The position numbers were made by a program, and so were the translations under genes. Under the pieces are notes generated by a model. The model saw only the letters and a program-made list of their open reading frames with translations. It searched no databases and was not told where the DNA came from. A stretch of DNA of 64,000 nt from CAYTGM01 sp964437365. Lineage in GTDB: Bacteria; Sumerlaeota; Sumerlaeia; SLMS01. How positions within the stretch are numbered: position 1 is the stretch's first letter; every line of letters starts with the position of its first letter. The stretch covers positions 29,192 through 93,191 of the forward strand of contig CAYTGM010000022.1 of NCBI GenBank assembly GCA_964437365.1, read 5' to 3'. Of this stretch, positions 42,784 to 51,663 are shown in pieces.

Positions 42784-44421
42784 TTGTACAATTATCAGTT
42801 ATGTCAAATGGGGAAGGGGATTCTTTATGTCCTGTTCCTGATTGGGTACGTTAGTCTGGCACAACATAGTTCTGCTCAGGTTTTCCCTATATACAGTAAG
42901 CACAAGTCCATCATTGAAGATCAGTCCGAGACCTGGGTGCTCTGGCCCTTTTATTCTGATCAAAAAACAACGGACACCCGAACAGTTGCCGTTCACCCGT
43001 TCTTCAGCAAAAAATGGGAACACAGCACTGGTAAGGTGTCGACCGACGCCCTCTGGCCTTTCTATATGCAGCGATATGTGCCCGAGGAAGGAGCAGAGAA
43101 AAAAATCGATCGAAATGTTGTCTTTCCCTTCTTCTTCAGAAAACGCTGGTATGAAAGAGGTGTAGAGTCATTCGTTCACGTTCTGTTCCCTCTCTGGCTG
43201 AACTCAAAATACCCCGATGGAGGAAGAGCACAGATACTCTTTCCCTTCTTCTGGTACGGCAAGGATGTGAAGATTGGTTTTGGAATCACTCCACCCAGAG
43301 AAATGACCTTTGCTGCTATCTTTCCTCTGATCGGAGATATACGAGGATATTACGCCCGAGATCGGATTCTCTTTTTCTTATGGCCCCTCTATGTTTTCAG
43401 CAGTCAGGGCAGGGGAGATGACTATAACGAAATCCATTCTATTCTGTGGCCCATCACCGGATTCTACAGAGGTCCTGAAGTAAAAGGGTTCAGACTATGG
43501 CCACTTGTCTCCTATGTTAAGAAAGAAGGTGAATTCAACCGCGCCTATTTTCTCTGGCCATTAGGACATTATCGAGAAGGGCGCATATCGCGAGATAATC
43601 CAGGAAGAGAAAAGGTCTTTCTTTTCATCCCTTTCTATGGCTACATCAAACGCCCGAGTTTTGAGTTTCAAATGCTTTTCCCCTTATACGGGAAACTTGA
43701 TATTGGTAAGCGTAAGGTTCGAGGTTACGCGTTAGGACTCTACAATCAGGATTATAATTACAGGACAGGTATTCGCGAGGACCGCTATTTCTGGTTCATC
43801 GGCCGAGTGAGAAAACCCATTCCAGGCTTTGATCCAGAAGAGATAGATAAAGATGCCTCCCAGGGCGGTGGAATCTTTCCTTTCTATACACGACTCGAAA
43901 GTGACAGAAAGGTTATTAAGAATGTCCTTTGGCCGCTTGGTCGCTATTTCTATCACGACTATGATGGTTACTCCTTAACGCGAAAATACTTCCTTCCTGT
44001 TTATGGAAACTGGAGGAAAGACTTCGATGATGGAACTACCACTCAGCGTAAGTTCTTCTTCCCATTCTTCCGGGCCTTTGAATATGAGGATGGTCGTAAA
44101 GAAACAAAGGCACTTCAGCTTGCCTTCTTTTTCTACGGTCCTTTGCTGGAGAGAAACTGGGGACCTCTCTATACAATCTTCGAAAAGTCAACTGACGAGA
44201 AGCGCGGGACGAAAGAGATTCGCTGGTTCAAAGAATTCTTTCACTTTGAGCGCGCAGAGGATGGTACTGAAAGAAAAAAGGTGAACCTTCTTTTCTACGA
44301 ATTTGAAAGCGTACGAAAACCTGGTGAGCCAAAGGAAGGCCACACGAAACTCTTCTGGGGTCTGATCGGAAGACACCGCGAACCAGAGCTTAAGACCGAA
44401 CTCCTCTGGATGAAATTCTAG
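42784..44421 (+). CDS. Exported protein built of W/F-P-aromatic repeats
   Basis: The 545-residue protein has a signal-like segment (about 10-32, ending S-S-A-Q). It is then built from about seventeen short repeats of 25-35 residues, each centred on a tetrad such as L-W-P-F-Y, F-P-F-F, F-P-L-Y or L-W-P-L-G. The tetrads are separated by charged, Gly/Arg-rich stretches. Each unit could be one beta-hairpin of a propeller or barrel. I recall such repeat proteins as uncharacterised exported proteins in candidate phyla. The start is TTG 42784 with GAGGA upstream. It follows the kinase gene by 14 bp, suggesting a shared transcript. Confidence 0.6.
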   Translation: MYNYQLCQMGKGILYVLFLIGYVSLAQHSSAQVFPIYSKHKSIIEDQSETWVLWPFYSDQKTTDTRTVAVHPFFSKKWEHSTGKVSTDALWPFYMQRYVPEEGAEKKIDRNVVFPFFFRKRWYERGVESFVHVLFPLWLNSKYPDGGRAQILFPFFWYGKDVKIGFGITPPREMTFAAIFPLIGDIRGYYARDRILFFLWPLYVFSSQGRGDDYNEIHSILWPITGFYRGPEVKGFRLWPLVSYVKKEGEFNRAYFLWPLGHYREGRISRDNPGREKVFLFIPFYGYIKRPSFEFQMLFPLYGKLDIGKRKVRGYALGLYNQDYNYRTGIREDRYFWFIGRVRKPIPGFDPEEIDKDASQGGGIFPFYTRLESDRKVIKNVLWPLGRYFYHDYDGYSLTRKYFLPVYGNWRKDFDDGTTTQRKFFFPFFRAFEYEDGRKETKALQLAFFFYGPLLERNWGPLYTIFEKSTDEKRGTKEIRWFKEFFHFERAEDGTERKKVNLLFYEFESVRKPGEPKEGHTKLFWGLIGRHREPELKTELLWMKF

Positions 44422-44654
44422 GATATTCTTCCTGGATCTTGTGTCATATCGTGGTCAGTCAGTAAGGGTGATTGTGGTCGTTTTTGTGGCCGAAACTTGA
44501 ACCTCCCCTGACTTTACACTTTCATTTCGCTTTTCATGAGCAAGGCTTCTGGGATTTAAACTGGCCTCCACTGCCATCTTTCTGTCACACTTGTCTATAC
44601 CCCCATAAGTAATCAAATATTCCCCTTGATCCCCGAATAATACTGAGGTGTCGT

Positions 44655-44855
44655 CGACTTATCGTTGGTTGGATCATGTCCAAGTGATCCTCGCAAGAGG
44701 GAACCCAGTGAGAATCTGGGACTGCCCCGCAGCGGTAATCAGAAACGAAATCCATCATCAAGCACTGGTGCGCACGTACTGGGAAGCGATGGAGAGTAGA
44801 AAAACAATCATTTCCGGGAAGTGGTTGTCTTGTCTGAGAGTCCGAATACCTGCCA
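44655..44855 (+). ncRNA. Cobalamin (B12) riboswitch
   Basis: The aptamer core is recognised by AGAGGGAACCCAGTG then AATCTGGGACTGCCCCGC (about 44696-44730), and GCGGTAAT beside it. The 3' conserved box GAGTCCGAATACCTGCC lies at about 44837-44853. These correspond to the RFAM cobalamin riboswitch landmarks (AGGGAA, GACTGCCCCCGC, and AGTCAGGATACCTGCC). It is transcribed toward the gene at 45043. Two hairpins follow before the start codon: CAGAGGG/CCCTCTG at 44864-44880, and TCGCTT/AAGCGA near 44892-44912, which could be the switching platform. Confidence 0.88.
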
Positions 44856-45042
44856 GCGTGATGCAGAGGGAAACCCTCTGTATCGGTCGATTCGCTTTCG
44901 TGGGTGAAGCGAGATCGTAGCAGGTGATGCTCTCTGTATCTCCCTGTCTCCGATAACTTAATCATCCCTTTTAAGCACACCTTTCGACCAACTTCAGGGA
45001 CTGCTGATCAGCCCTGGACATATATTTAGAAAGGTTTTGATG

Positions 45043-45771
45043 ATGCATCTTAACAAAGGAAAAATGTTGCTCTTCGCAGTCATGGCAGGAAGTTCACAAC
45101 TTGCCCTGGCAGAGCACGCACAAGTACCACCAATTTACAATTTTGACCCTGCTAAAGTCGAGACACTTCAGTCTCCAGACTCACTCAAAAGAAACTTCTC
45201 TGATATACAGTATTACGTCGGGCAAGGCAGCGACGTTGTTGGGGTCATTATCGATTTTAACGACGGTACCCTGACCGACTCCTATTTATGGGGAGTTAGA
45301 TACGACCCCCCAGCAACCGCTGAGGATATCTATAGAACTCTTGTGAGTCTGGACTATCGGCTTCGCTGGTTCGAGAGCGAAAGTGGTTCTTTCGGAGTTT
45401 CGGTTTACGGTTTCGGCTATGACTCAGATGATGATGGAGCTACTTTTGACTATGGCGGAGTCCTATCCCCGCCAGCATCCGGTCCTTGGACAAGTGCCGG
45501 AGCCGATGATCCCTCCAGTGGTCCTCTCGACGTAGATGATCAATATGCTTCAGGCTGGTTGTCGGGTGATTATTGGGGATTTCTGACAAGTACAGATGAG
45601 GGCGCAAACTGGACCCCCGCTGCCACTGGTATTTCTGGCTATACAGTGAATGACCAGGATTGGATTGCACTTTCCTTCGGAGGGTTCCCGAGTCCTGTTC
45701 CATCCGGCTGGACTGCTGCCACCCCAACCAATCAGGTTCTCAGTGTTGAAACCTGGGAGCTGTATCAATAA
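45043..45771 (+). CDS. Secreted protein under B12-riboswitch control, unknown function
   Basis: ATG 45043 (AAAGG eight bases upstream) is chosen from three adjacent candidates. The 242-residue product has a signal peptide (about 6-24). It then has G-V-I-I-D-F-N-D-G-T-L-T-D-S-Y-L-W-G-V-R-Y near 67-87, a beta-rich middle with D-S-D-D-D-G-A-T-F, and a C-terminus ending E-T-W-E-L-Y. The pattern D-F-N-D-G-T followed by S-Y-x-W-G-x-R-x is one I recall from exported proteins of unknown role in several phyla. The riboswitch implies a role in cobalamin capture or cobalt/corrinoid metabolism; this is inference. No TonB receptor is in the window. Confidence 0.7.
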   Translation: MHLNKGKMLLFAVMAGSSQLALAEHAQVPPIYNFDPAKVETLQSPDSLKRNFSDIQYYVGQGSDVVGVIIDFNDGTLTDSYLWGVRYDPPATAEDIYRTLVSLDYRLRWFESESGSFGVSVYGFGYDSDDDGATFDYGGVLSPPASGPWTSAGADDPSSGPLDVDDQYASGWLSGDYWGFLTSTDEGANWTPAATGISGYTVNDQDWIALSFGGFPSPVPSGWTAATPTNQVLSVETWELYQ

Positions 45772-45814
45772 TCTGATCTTCTAGCTTAATAATACATTTC
45801 CCGGATATTGTATT

Positions 45815-45843
45815 GGACCCACCGAGTTGAAGTCGGTGGGTCT
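45815..45843 (+). terminator. Rho-independent-like terminator after the B12-controlled gene
   Basis: GACCCACCGA (45816-45825) pairs with TCGGTGGGTC (45833-45842) across a seven-base loop, then TATTC. The stem is perfect but the T-tract is short. The rest of the 380-base gap to 46154 shows no gene. Confidence 0.6.
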
Positions 45844-46153
45844 ATTCATTCATATATCGAATTTCAGGCATTGGGAAAACCATTGTATATATCAAGAAAT
45901 CCTATGGCAATCAGGCAAAGTCTCAGGTAGGAAATTAGCCTCTTGCGAATTGCCTTTTCTCTCATCTGGAATAATACTTACTCCTCCGTTAGTGCTCAAT
46001 GTCTACAAGGTTTATTGTGGGCGGGTGGGGGCATTTCAGTTTCTCATGAAATACCGTTGACTGTTCCGAGGCAGCTTGGCCATGAGGTAATCATGCTCAG
46101 TAAGAAATCTCATATGAGCTGATTTTCTTATACCCCAAGAAAAGGATTCATTT

Positions 46154-47026
46154 ATGAAAACACCCAAAACGATTCTGTCAGTCTGTCTGATTGCTGCTCC
46201 CGCTTTTGCGATGGCCGCTCCCATTCAGGAAACCTTCGCTGGTTTCACACCGGGTACAGCCGACGGTAGTGGTTCGGCAAGTGCAACGGATTTTACTTTC
46301 GACTGGCTTGGTGGTCCACCAAACACCGAAATTATTTCAGACAATGCGAGCAAGCTTCCAAACACTACCGATGATGTCTATATCCAGTGGACAGGAGCCA
46401 CATTTGACTGGTGGCAGTTCAATGCCGGAACGGCCGTAACAATGCCAGCAGGCGTTCTTCAATGCTCCATCGCTTTGCGTCCTGATTCTTTAGCAGCAGC
46501 TGAAGGTGATAACCAGATTGACCTGTTTACCATCGATTCAACATCAGGGTCATATTCTCCCTTCTACGGCGCTGTCGTAAACACAGATCAATCAGACTCG
46601 ACCCTTGATACTCTTAGAACTGCTAACTCCGACTTAACAAACGTGAATATTTCTCCAGCTGCTTTTGATCCGAGTGACTCAAACAACTGGTTAGGTCAGT
46701 GGGTTGTTCTTGCTTTTCGTGCTTCCTTCACTGGATCCTCTGATTTTGAGAAAATCTGGGCTGTTTACCAGGACGGAACGGCTGAGCTTCTCGTTGATCG
46801 TACAGGTCTGGCGGCTAGCACGGCGCAAACTGAAGTTGGTCGCATGACTTATGGAGGTCTCACAACATTCGGTTCAACACAGGGTACCGCTGACATCCAG
46901 GTAAGCGGTGATAACCTGACGCTTTACCCAGATGCTTACGGCGATGACGCAGCTTTTCTAGCTGAAGTACGTTCAGTGAATGGAATTGCCGCTCCTACAA
47001 GTGTATCTGACTGGAATCTCTATTAA
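46154..47026 (+). CDS. Secreted protein, possibly lectin-like beta-sandwich
   Basis: The 290-residue protein has a signal peptide (about 5-22, ending A-M-A-A) and a Gly/Ser/Thr/Asp-rich beta body. It contains F-D-W-W-Q-F-N-A-G-T near 92-101, and W-L-G-Q-W-V-V-L-A-F-R-A-S-F near 181. The alternation of aromatic strands looks like a concanavalin-like beta-sandwich (autotransporter or PEP-CTERM type) but no anchoring signal is visible. It ends S-D-W-N-L-Y, similar to the W-E-L-Y ending of the preceding secreted protein. AAAGGA lies seven bases upstream of ATG. A clear terminator follows. Function unknown. Confidence 0.65.
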   Translation: MKTPKTILSVCLIAAPAFAMAAPIQETFAGFTPGTADGSGSASATDFTFDWLGGPPNTEIISDNASKLPNTTDDVYIQWTGATFDWWQFNAGTAVTMPAGVLQCSIALRPDSLAAAEGDNQIDLFTIDSTSGSYSPFYGAVVNTDQSDSTLDTLRTANSDLTNVNISPAAFDPSDSNNWLGQWVVLAFRASFTGSSDFEKIWAVYQDGTAELLVDRTGLAASTAQTEVGRMTYGGLTTFGSTQGTADIQVSGDNLTLYPDAYGDDAAFLAEVRSVNGIAAPTSVSDWNLY

Positions 47027-47052
47027 GAGATCTATCAGGTAAGGATTCTATC

Positions 47053-47087
47053 AAGAGCCCTGCACGTGAAATCGTGCAGGGCTCTTT
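47053..47087 (+). terminator. Strong rho-independent terminator
   Basis: AGAGCCCTGCACG (47054-47066) pairs perfectly with CGTGCAGGGCTCT (47073-47085), loop TGAAAT, followed by TT. It ends transcription after the second secreted protein. The remaining bases to 47368 show no gene. Confidence 0.85.
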
Positions 47088-47368
47088 GCGTCTAAAGGAA
47101 ATCTGATTAGAGCCACACTCAAAATTCTTTGCCGCTACCCGCAGGCTTTCAGGGGTTCAGTGCTACTACTCGCAGCATATACAGCAGGACTTCTGAAGAC
47201 CACTCCAAGCCACCTGTTTTGCTTTGTGGCTTATTCGGTAAACTATTCCGAGAGTGACTCTAGCTGGAAAAAAGAACTCTTTCGATTTTGAACAAGATCT
47301 GAAGAGGCGTCGGAATGAACAGAAGAGATGAACTGCGCAACGAGGATCTGGAAGCCTTCTAACCAAAG

Positions 47369-47830
47369 GTGCTCGCATGGATTGATGATTATATATCGGA
47401 ACACAAGAAAGGCCGAGTGCCCGTTTTGGATGCTCAATTCCAGCGACTGAACTCCGCGTTCAGTGCGAAGGTTCTGGCACATTCGTATTATTGTCGTGTA
47501 GACGAGGTACAGATGCCTCCTTTGTCTCAATTTGGGCTGGAACAGTTTTCAACCTTCGAAGGAGGAGGCTATGAAGGAATTACCTTCAAGAATACCTATT
47601 TTGTGCGCAACGGACCTGAGTTTGACGAATCACTGCATTTCCATGAGATGGTTCATGTTGTTCAATGGGATGAACTTGGGGCAGCCGGTTTTCTGATGCT
47701 GTATGCTTCAGGGCTTTTGAGGTTCGGCTATCGGGATAGCCCGCTGGAAATGATGGCTTACGACCTTCAAGGAAAGTTTGAGAGAGAGGAGTCGCTTGTT
47801 GATTGTGAAGAATATATTCGAGGAGAATAG
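47369..47830 (+). CDS. Small protein with a HEMVH (zinc metallopeptidase-like) motif
   Basis: The GTG at 47369 is the first start after an in-frame TAA. The 153-residue protein has L-H-F-H-E-M-V-H-V-V-Q-W near 90-101, an H-E-x-x-H metal motif of zincin type. A third ligand may be the E in P-L-E-M-M-A-Y-D further on. G-G-Y-E-G-I-T-F-K-N-T-Y-F-V precedes it. No signal peptide is clear. Small stand-alone zincin-like proteins of this kind are of unknown function, and peptidase activity is inferred from the motif alone. It sits between a terminator upstream and the convergent hydrolase gene downstream. Confidence 0.6.
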   Translation: MLAWIDDYISEHKKGRVPVLDAQFQRLNSAFSAKVLAHSYYCRVDEVQMPPLSQFGLEQFSTFEGGGYEGITFKNTYFVRNGPEFDESLHFHEMVHVVQWDELGAAGFLMLYASGLLRFGYRDSPLEMMAYDLQGKFEREESLVDCEEYIRGE

Positions 47831-48049
47831 CGTTTTCGAGATCGCAGCCTCGAGTTGGCAAGCCTCAATGCCGCCTACCCGAGGACAAGAAGCGCACCTG
47901 ATCAGAATCGAAGAGCGGTTCGACACTCATGCACGAAGATATAAATCTGATTATATGCGCCGGTTAGGTGTGAGTGAAATGAACCAACGGGAGGTATTGC
48001 CTGTATTAGTGATCTTCTCGTAATCAACCTCGACCAGTGTGAGGAACAA

Positions 48050-48811
48050 TCAACGCAAATACCGCTTCACCCAGGGAGCGATCATTTGTCCCACATAGCT
48101 CGAGTCGTTCTTGTCGAAAAGCAAGTGATCTGCATTGTCCAGCGACACAAAGCTTTTCGGATGTTTCGCGGCTGTAAAGATCAGCGCGGCGTTTTCTATA
48201 CCGACGGTCTGATCGATAGGGGAGTGAAAAACAATCAGCGCTTTCTTGAGTGAGCCAATGACCTTTTCCGGTTCCTGTTCTTTGAGGTCTTCCAGAAACT
48301 GCTTCTTAATCTTGAATCGCCGACCCGACAGATTCACCATCGCTTCACCATACTTCTCGATCGTTTCAATCGATTCTTCGAATATATGCGTGACATGAGC
48401 AGGGTCGTAGGGCGCACCGATTGTTGCGACAGCTTTGACACTCTCTATGTTTCCGGCGGCGTGAAGGACAGCCGATCCTCCGAGGGAATGACCAACCAGA
48501 AACCCGGGCGCTTCTCTGTTCTCTTTAAGCCAGTCAACGGCGGCGTATAGCTCCTGGATGTTTGAGGTAAAGTTGCTGTCGGCGAAATTACCGCCACTTT
48601 CCCCGAGTCCTGTGAAGTCAAAGCGGAGCATTCCATAGCCCTCGGCCGTGAGCGCCTTATTGATCGCCATCACCGCTTTGATGGACTTGGAGCAGGTAAA
48701 GCAATGGGCGAAGATTCCCCATGCTTTCGCGGACCTCGAGTCAGGCGTGTCGAGTCGTGCGGAAATGGGCTCTTGCTGACTGCCGGGGAATTCAATCTTC
48801 TCGCTTTTCAT
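48050..48811 (-). CDS. Alpha/beta-hydrolase family protein
   Basis: The 253-residue cytoplasmic protein has the nucleophile elbow G-H-S-L-G-G near 107-112 (Ser109), the acid in H-S-P-I-D-Q-T-V-G near 201-209 and the base in L-D-N-A-D-H-L-L near 229. The oxyanion region is F-A-H-C-F-T-C-S-K. D-F-T-G-L-G-E-S-G follows near 68. This matches the YpfH/dienelactone-hydrolase-like clade with an N-terminal beta extension; some relatives are fused to OsmC domains, which is absent here. The reaction is ester or thioester hydrolysis in general; substrate unknown. Confidence 0.85.
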   Translation of the reverse strand: MKSEKIEFPGSQQEPISARLDTPDSRSAKAWGIFAHCFTCSKSIKAVMAINKALTAEGYGMLRFDFTGLGESGGNFADSNFTSNIQELYAAVDWLKENREAPGFLVGHSLGGSAVLHAAGNIESVKAVATIGAPYDPAHVTHIFEESIETIEKYGEAMVNLSGRRFKIKKQFLEDLKEQEPEKVIGSLKKALIVFHSPIDQTVGIENAALIFTAAKHPKSFVSLDNADHLLFDKNDSSYVGQMIAPWVKRYLR

Positions 48812-49385
48812 TCAGGAAACCTCTTGTTCGGGGTTGGGAATGAAGTATTCATCCAAAGTTAGACATCTCTTCGTGGTCAGGCCACGCCGGTGATCGTGTT
48901 CGTGGTCGCAGTCGGACGTTGAAGAACTTTATCAATTCGTCTACCACTTCTGCTGATTACGACCATCATTAAGATTTCGAACATCGATCTAGAATCAGGG
49001 ATTGAAGGCTGAAAGAACAAGGCGAAAGGGCGATTCTATACTTTACGGAACCCTTTCAGGGGTCTATGCACACGATATGCTTTCGCAGTCTCAGCTCCCA
49101 TTTGTTGAACGTTGTCGTTGTCGGCGGTTGCAGTTAAAGGTTCACGTTCACGATCACGACCACTGGTTTCACCTGATCACGTTGAATGACATCAGGATTC
49201 TATGTCGTTTCTTCAGCTGTAGCCAAAATAACCTGCTTCCAACCTGCATCCCTCCTGCTTTCTTCCTGCATTCGAATGCAGCTTGTATGCAGGTCGTAAG
49301 CAGCTTGCATGCAGCTATAATCGGTGAAGAGGATTGAAGAACAGTCTCTTCTGCGGGGTTTTGAACGGAATTAAATACTGCCTGG
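48812..49385. other. Non-coding region with simple repeats
   Basis: About 570 bases. Features seen are GTTCACGTTCACGATCACGA-type simple repeats near 49140-49160, CGTTGTCGTTGTCGG near 49110 and TGCAGCTTGTATGCAGG / GCAGCTTGCATGCAGC direct repeats near 49278-49317. A plus-strand frame at 49002-49337 is just the translation of these repeats. No gene supported. Confidence 0.5.
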
Positions 49386-49422
49386 CAAAAAGAAAGAGGT
49401 TTGAGCGGGCGGCTCAAACCTC
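49386..49422 (-). terminator. Rho-independent terminator of the UgpC-like ATPase gene
   Basis: Reading the minus strand, GAGGTTTGAG (49422-49413) pairs with CTCAAACCTC (49405-49396), followed by TTTCTTTTTG. It lies 28 bp past the ATPase stop codon. Confidence 0.85.
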
Positions 49423-49450
49423 AATGAAATCAATTGTCTGTATGGTTGTG

Positions 49451-50575
49451 TCAGGAGATGCGTTCGCCAAGCTCGCCTTCGCGGAAGAAGTGGGCTTTCT
49501 TGAGGTTCACAACAAGTTCCTTTGATTCGTCGATCTCCGCCTTCACGTGTGAGTCAACGCGCGCAACGAAAGGAGATTTCTCTGTGGTGAGATAGAGATA
49601 GGTTTCAGCTCCCATGGGCTCCATGATCTCAACCCGAGCTGTGAGAGGTTCGAGAAAATCTGTATCGTCGCTTCGGATGAAGTTTGGATCATAGAAATCT
49701 TCGGGTCGGATTCCCATGGTCACGTTCTCTTTGTTAAGACCTTCGGTGTTTCTAAGCTTATCCGCCTGCTCTTTAGGAACTTTCACCTTAACCTTGCCTT
49801 CATCGAAGTAGAGCTCACCGTTTTCTTCGCTGAGGCTACCTTCAAGAAAGTTCATGGGAGGCGAGCCGATGAAGCCCGCTACGAACTTGTTCTTAGGGAA
49901 ATCATAGAGGGTAATTGGGTCGTCGACCTGTTGGATCACACCATCTTTCATCACAACAATGCGGTCCCCCATGGTCATCGCCTCAACCTGATCGTGAGTA
50001 ACATAAATCATGGTTGTCTGGAGGCGAGCGTGGAGCTTTGAGATCTCGTTTCTCATCTGCACGCGGAGCTTTGCATCGAGGTTTGAGAGTGGCTCGTCGA
50101 AAAGGAAAACTTTGGGCTTACGAACAATAGCCCGACCTACGGCCACACGCTGTCTCTGGCCGCCGGAGAGAGCTTTTGGTTTCCTCTCGAGGTACTCTTC
50201 AATGCCCAAAAGCTTGGCCGCCTCCATCACACGCTGATGGATCTCATCCTTCGGGAACTTCCGAAGCTTCAGGCCGAAAGCCATGTTCTTGTAAACGGTC
50301 ATGTGAGGATAAAGAGCATAGTTCTGGAAGACCATGGCGATATCGCGATCTTTCGGTGGGACGTCATTCACGATTCGGTCACCGATGCTGATGTTACCTT
50401 TGGAGATCTCTTCCAGGCCGGCTACCATCCTGAGAGTAGTAGACTTACCGCACCCTGATGGACCTACCAGTACAAGGAACTCTTTGTCCTGGATTTCGAG
50501 ATTAACGTCGTTAACGGAGGGGGTATCCGCACCGGGATAATATTTGAAGACGTTCGAGAGAGTGACTGATGCCAT
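49451..50575 (-). CDS. Carbohydrate ABC transporter ATP-binding protein, MsmK/UgpC type
   Basis: The 374-residue protein has Walker A G-P-S-G-C-G-K-S-T-T near 38-47, Q-loop F-Q-N-Y-A-L-Y-P, the signature L-S-G-G-Q-R-Q-R-V near 135-143, Walker B V-F-L-F-D-E-P near 154-160, and the H-loop T-H-D. The C-terminal TOBE/regulatory region runs about 240-374 with F-I-G-S-P-P-M-N-F and M-G-I-R-P-E-D-F, as in MalK/UgpC/MsmK. The last class is often shared by several sugar transporters. It stands alone with its own terminator, so it may serve the permease pair at 6.8-9.3 kb, which lacks an ATPase. Confidence 0.93.
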   Translation of the reverse strand: MASVTLSNVFKYYPGADTPSVNDVNLEIQDKEFLVLVGPSGCGKSTTLRMVAGLEEISKGNISIGDRIVNDVPPKDRDIAMVFQNYALYPHMTVYKNMAFGLKLRKFPKDEIHQRVMEAAKLLGIEEYLERKPKALSGGQRQRVAVGRAIVRKPKVFLFDEPLSNLDAKLRVQMRNEISKLHARLQTTMIYVTHDQVEAMTMGDRIVVMKDGVIQQVDDPITLYDFPKNKFVAGFIGSPPMNFLEGSLSEENGELYFDEGKVKVKVPKEQADKLRNTEGLNKENVTMGIRPEDFYDPNFIRSDDTDFLEPLTARVEIMEPMGAETYLYLTTEKSPFVARVDSHVKAEIDESKELVVNLKKAHFFREGELGERIS

Positions 50576-50752
50576 ACTTGATTACCTTATTCAGGCCATT
50601 ACTGGCTGTCGCATATTTATTTATTGGATCTGAGAGGATATCTCAGCCCCTGCTGTTATTCAGATTAACTGTGAAGGATTTATTAGGGTCAAGAATTTGG
50701 TCGGATAAATGTCAGGATTGAATAGGGTTTCTTCACAAAGGTGGCAGGGCAG

Positions 50753-50797
50753 TGTTTAAAAAACAGCAATCCGCTCTGACAATTCCTGTCAAAGCGG
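50753..50797 (-). terminator. Probable terminator after the small membrane protein gene
   Basis: On the minus strand, CCGCTTTGACA (50797-50787) pairs with TGTCAGAGCGG (50781-50771), with one mismatch; GATTGCTGTTTTTT follows. It lies 34 bp beyond the stop of the gene at 50831. Confidence 0.6.
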
Positions 50798-50830
50798 ACA
50801 GATTGTAATGGGATGCAAACGGCACGTTAA

Positions 50831-51223
50831 TTAACTCTTCGCTTTTTTCGCTTCCAGCTTCTTTTTCTTTCGCGCGTCTATAAAGGATTTCACGCAGAAG
50901 TAGAGATAGATGATCGAGAAAAGGAACATGATCATTTGAACGAAGGCTGCCTGAGGTCGTTCAAGTTCTCGTCCAATGAGGTACCCAGGGAAGCTGATAG
51001 CACCTCCCACTGAACCAAGGATGGCAAGCAGGGCCAGCGCTGATGCGGCGTGCATGGCATGTTTGTGATAGTCTGCTTTGAAGGATGCCACTCCGATTCC
51101 GGCGAAAATAACACCAAAGAAAGCGGGGATCAGAGCCGTGATACTCTCCTGACCGGTGAGAACGTACGCGCCGATGCCGAGCAATATAAGGGCAATCGCA
51201 TAGAGAAATGTATACTTGATCAT
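50831..51223 (-). CDS. Small four-helix membrane protein of unknown function
   Basis: The 130-residue protein has four hydrophobic helices: about 4-22, 30-48, 58-80 and 90-113. A C-terminal run of Lys/Ala (A-R-K-K-K-K-L-E-A-K-K-A-K-S) could be cytoplasmic. L-I-P-A-F-F-G-V-I-F-A-G-I-G and H-K-H-A-M-H-A-A-S-A-L form recognisable patterns of a conserved small membrane family that I cannot name. It starts 67 bp after the end of the 51290 gene on the same strand; a terminator follows it. No function assigned. Confidence 0.65.
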   Translation of the reverse strand: MIKYTFLYAIALILLGIGAYVLTGQESITALIPAFFGVIFAGIGVASFKADYHKHAMHAASALALLAILGSVGGAISFPGYLIGRELERPQAAFVQMIMFLFSIIYLYFCVKSFIDARKKKKLEAKKAKS

Positions 51224-51289
51224 GGGACAGTTAGCTCCAGCTTTAGATTTGTTTTAACGCTGGGCAAAAGATGGTCCAGTCGCGCGGTT

Positions 51290-51604
51290 CTACGAAACTT
51301 CCAAGCCATCGCACATAATATCCGCGATTTGACTCCATTTCACCTTCTTGAGGGCCAGCTTCATGAGGTCTTTAGTGATGCGATGATTGCTTTCCTCCAG
51401 AAGAAACTCTGTGTCGTAACGTTCTTCGAGGATTTTGGCGAGGTTGCGGCTGACCTGACCCCGTTTTTCTTCGAGCGGAGTATCAATCTCGTTCTCGAGA
51501 AGGGCGATGGCGATTTCGCTCCACTCTTCATAGGCCTCTTTGTTAGAGGAGATCCAGTTAAACACAACCCAGGTCTCGTCGCTTGCAAATCCATGTTTAA
51601 ACAT
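51290..51604 (-). CDS. Small protein of unknown function with E-T-W motif
   Basis: The 104-residue protein starts F-A-S-D-E-T-W-V-V-F-N-W-I-S-S-N-K-E-A-Y-E-E-W near residues 6-28. It continues as an amphipathic helix bundle with acidic patches and ends D-L-M-K-L-A-L-K-K-V-K-W-S-Q-I-A-D. The opening D-E-T-W-x-V-x-x-W-x-x-x and closing V-x-W-x-x-I-A look like a small-protein family also seen in phages and plasmids, as far as I recall; the family has no known biochemistry. No membrane segment. The ATG at 51604 is the only candidate. Confidence 0.6.
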   Translation of the reverse strand: MFKHGFASDETWVVFNWISSNKEAYEEWSEIAIALLENEIDTPLEEKRGQVSRNLAKILEERYDTEFLLEESNHRITKDLMKLALKKVKWSQIADIMCDGLEVS

Positions 51605-51663
51605 TTATTAGTCCACCTGCGTACTGCTTTGAACAGAGCTAGCGAGGCCACGCAGTAAGGTCA

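Noticed and set aside
49002..49337. 111-codon frame with His/Asp/Cys runs
   Set aside because: The runs come from simple DNA repeats, the frame lacks a start signal and matches no family I recognise.
51050..51658. 202-codon frame on the plus strand
   Set aside because: Antisense to the two small genes at 50831 and 51290; no ribosome binding site or motif.
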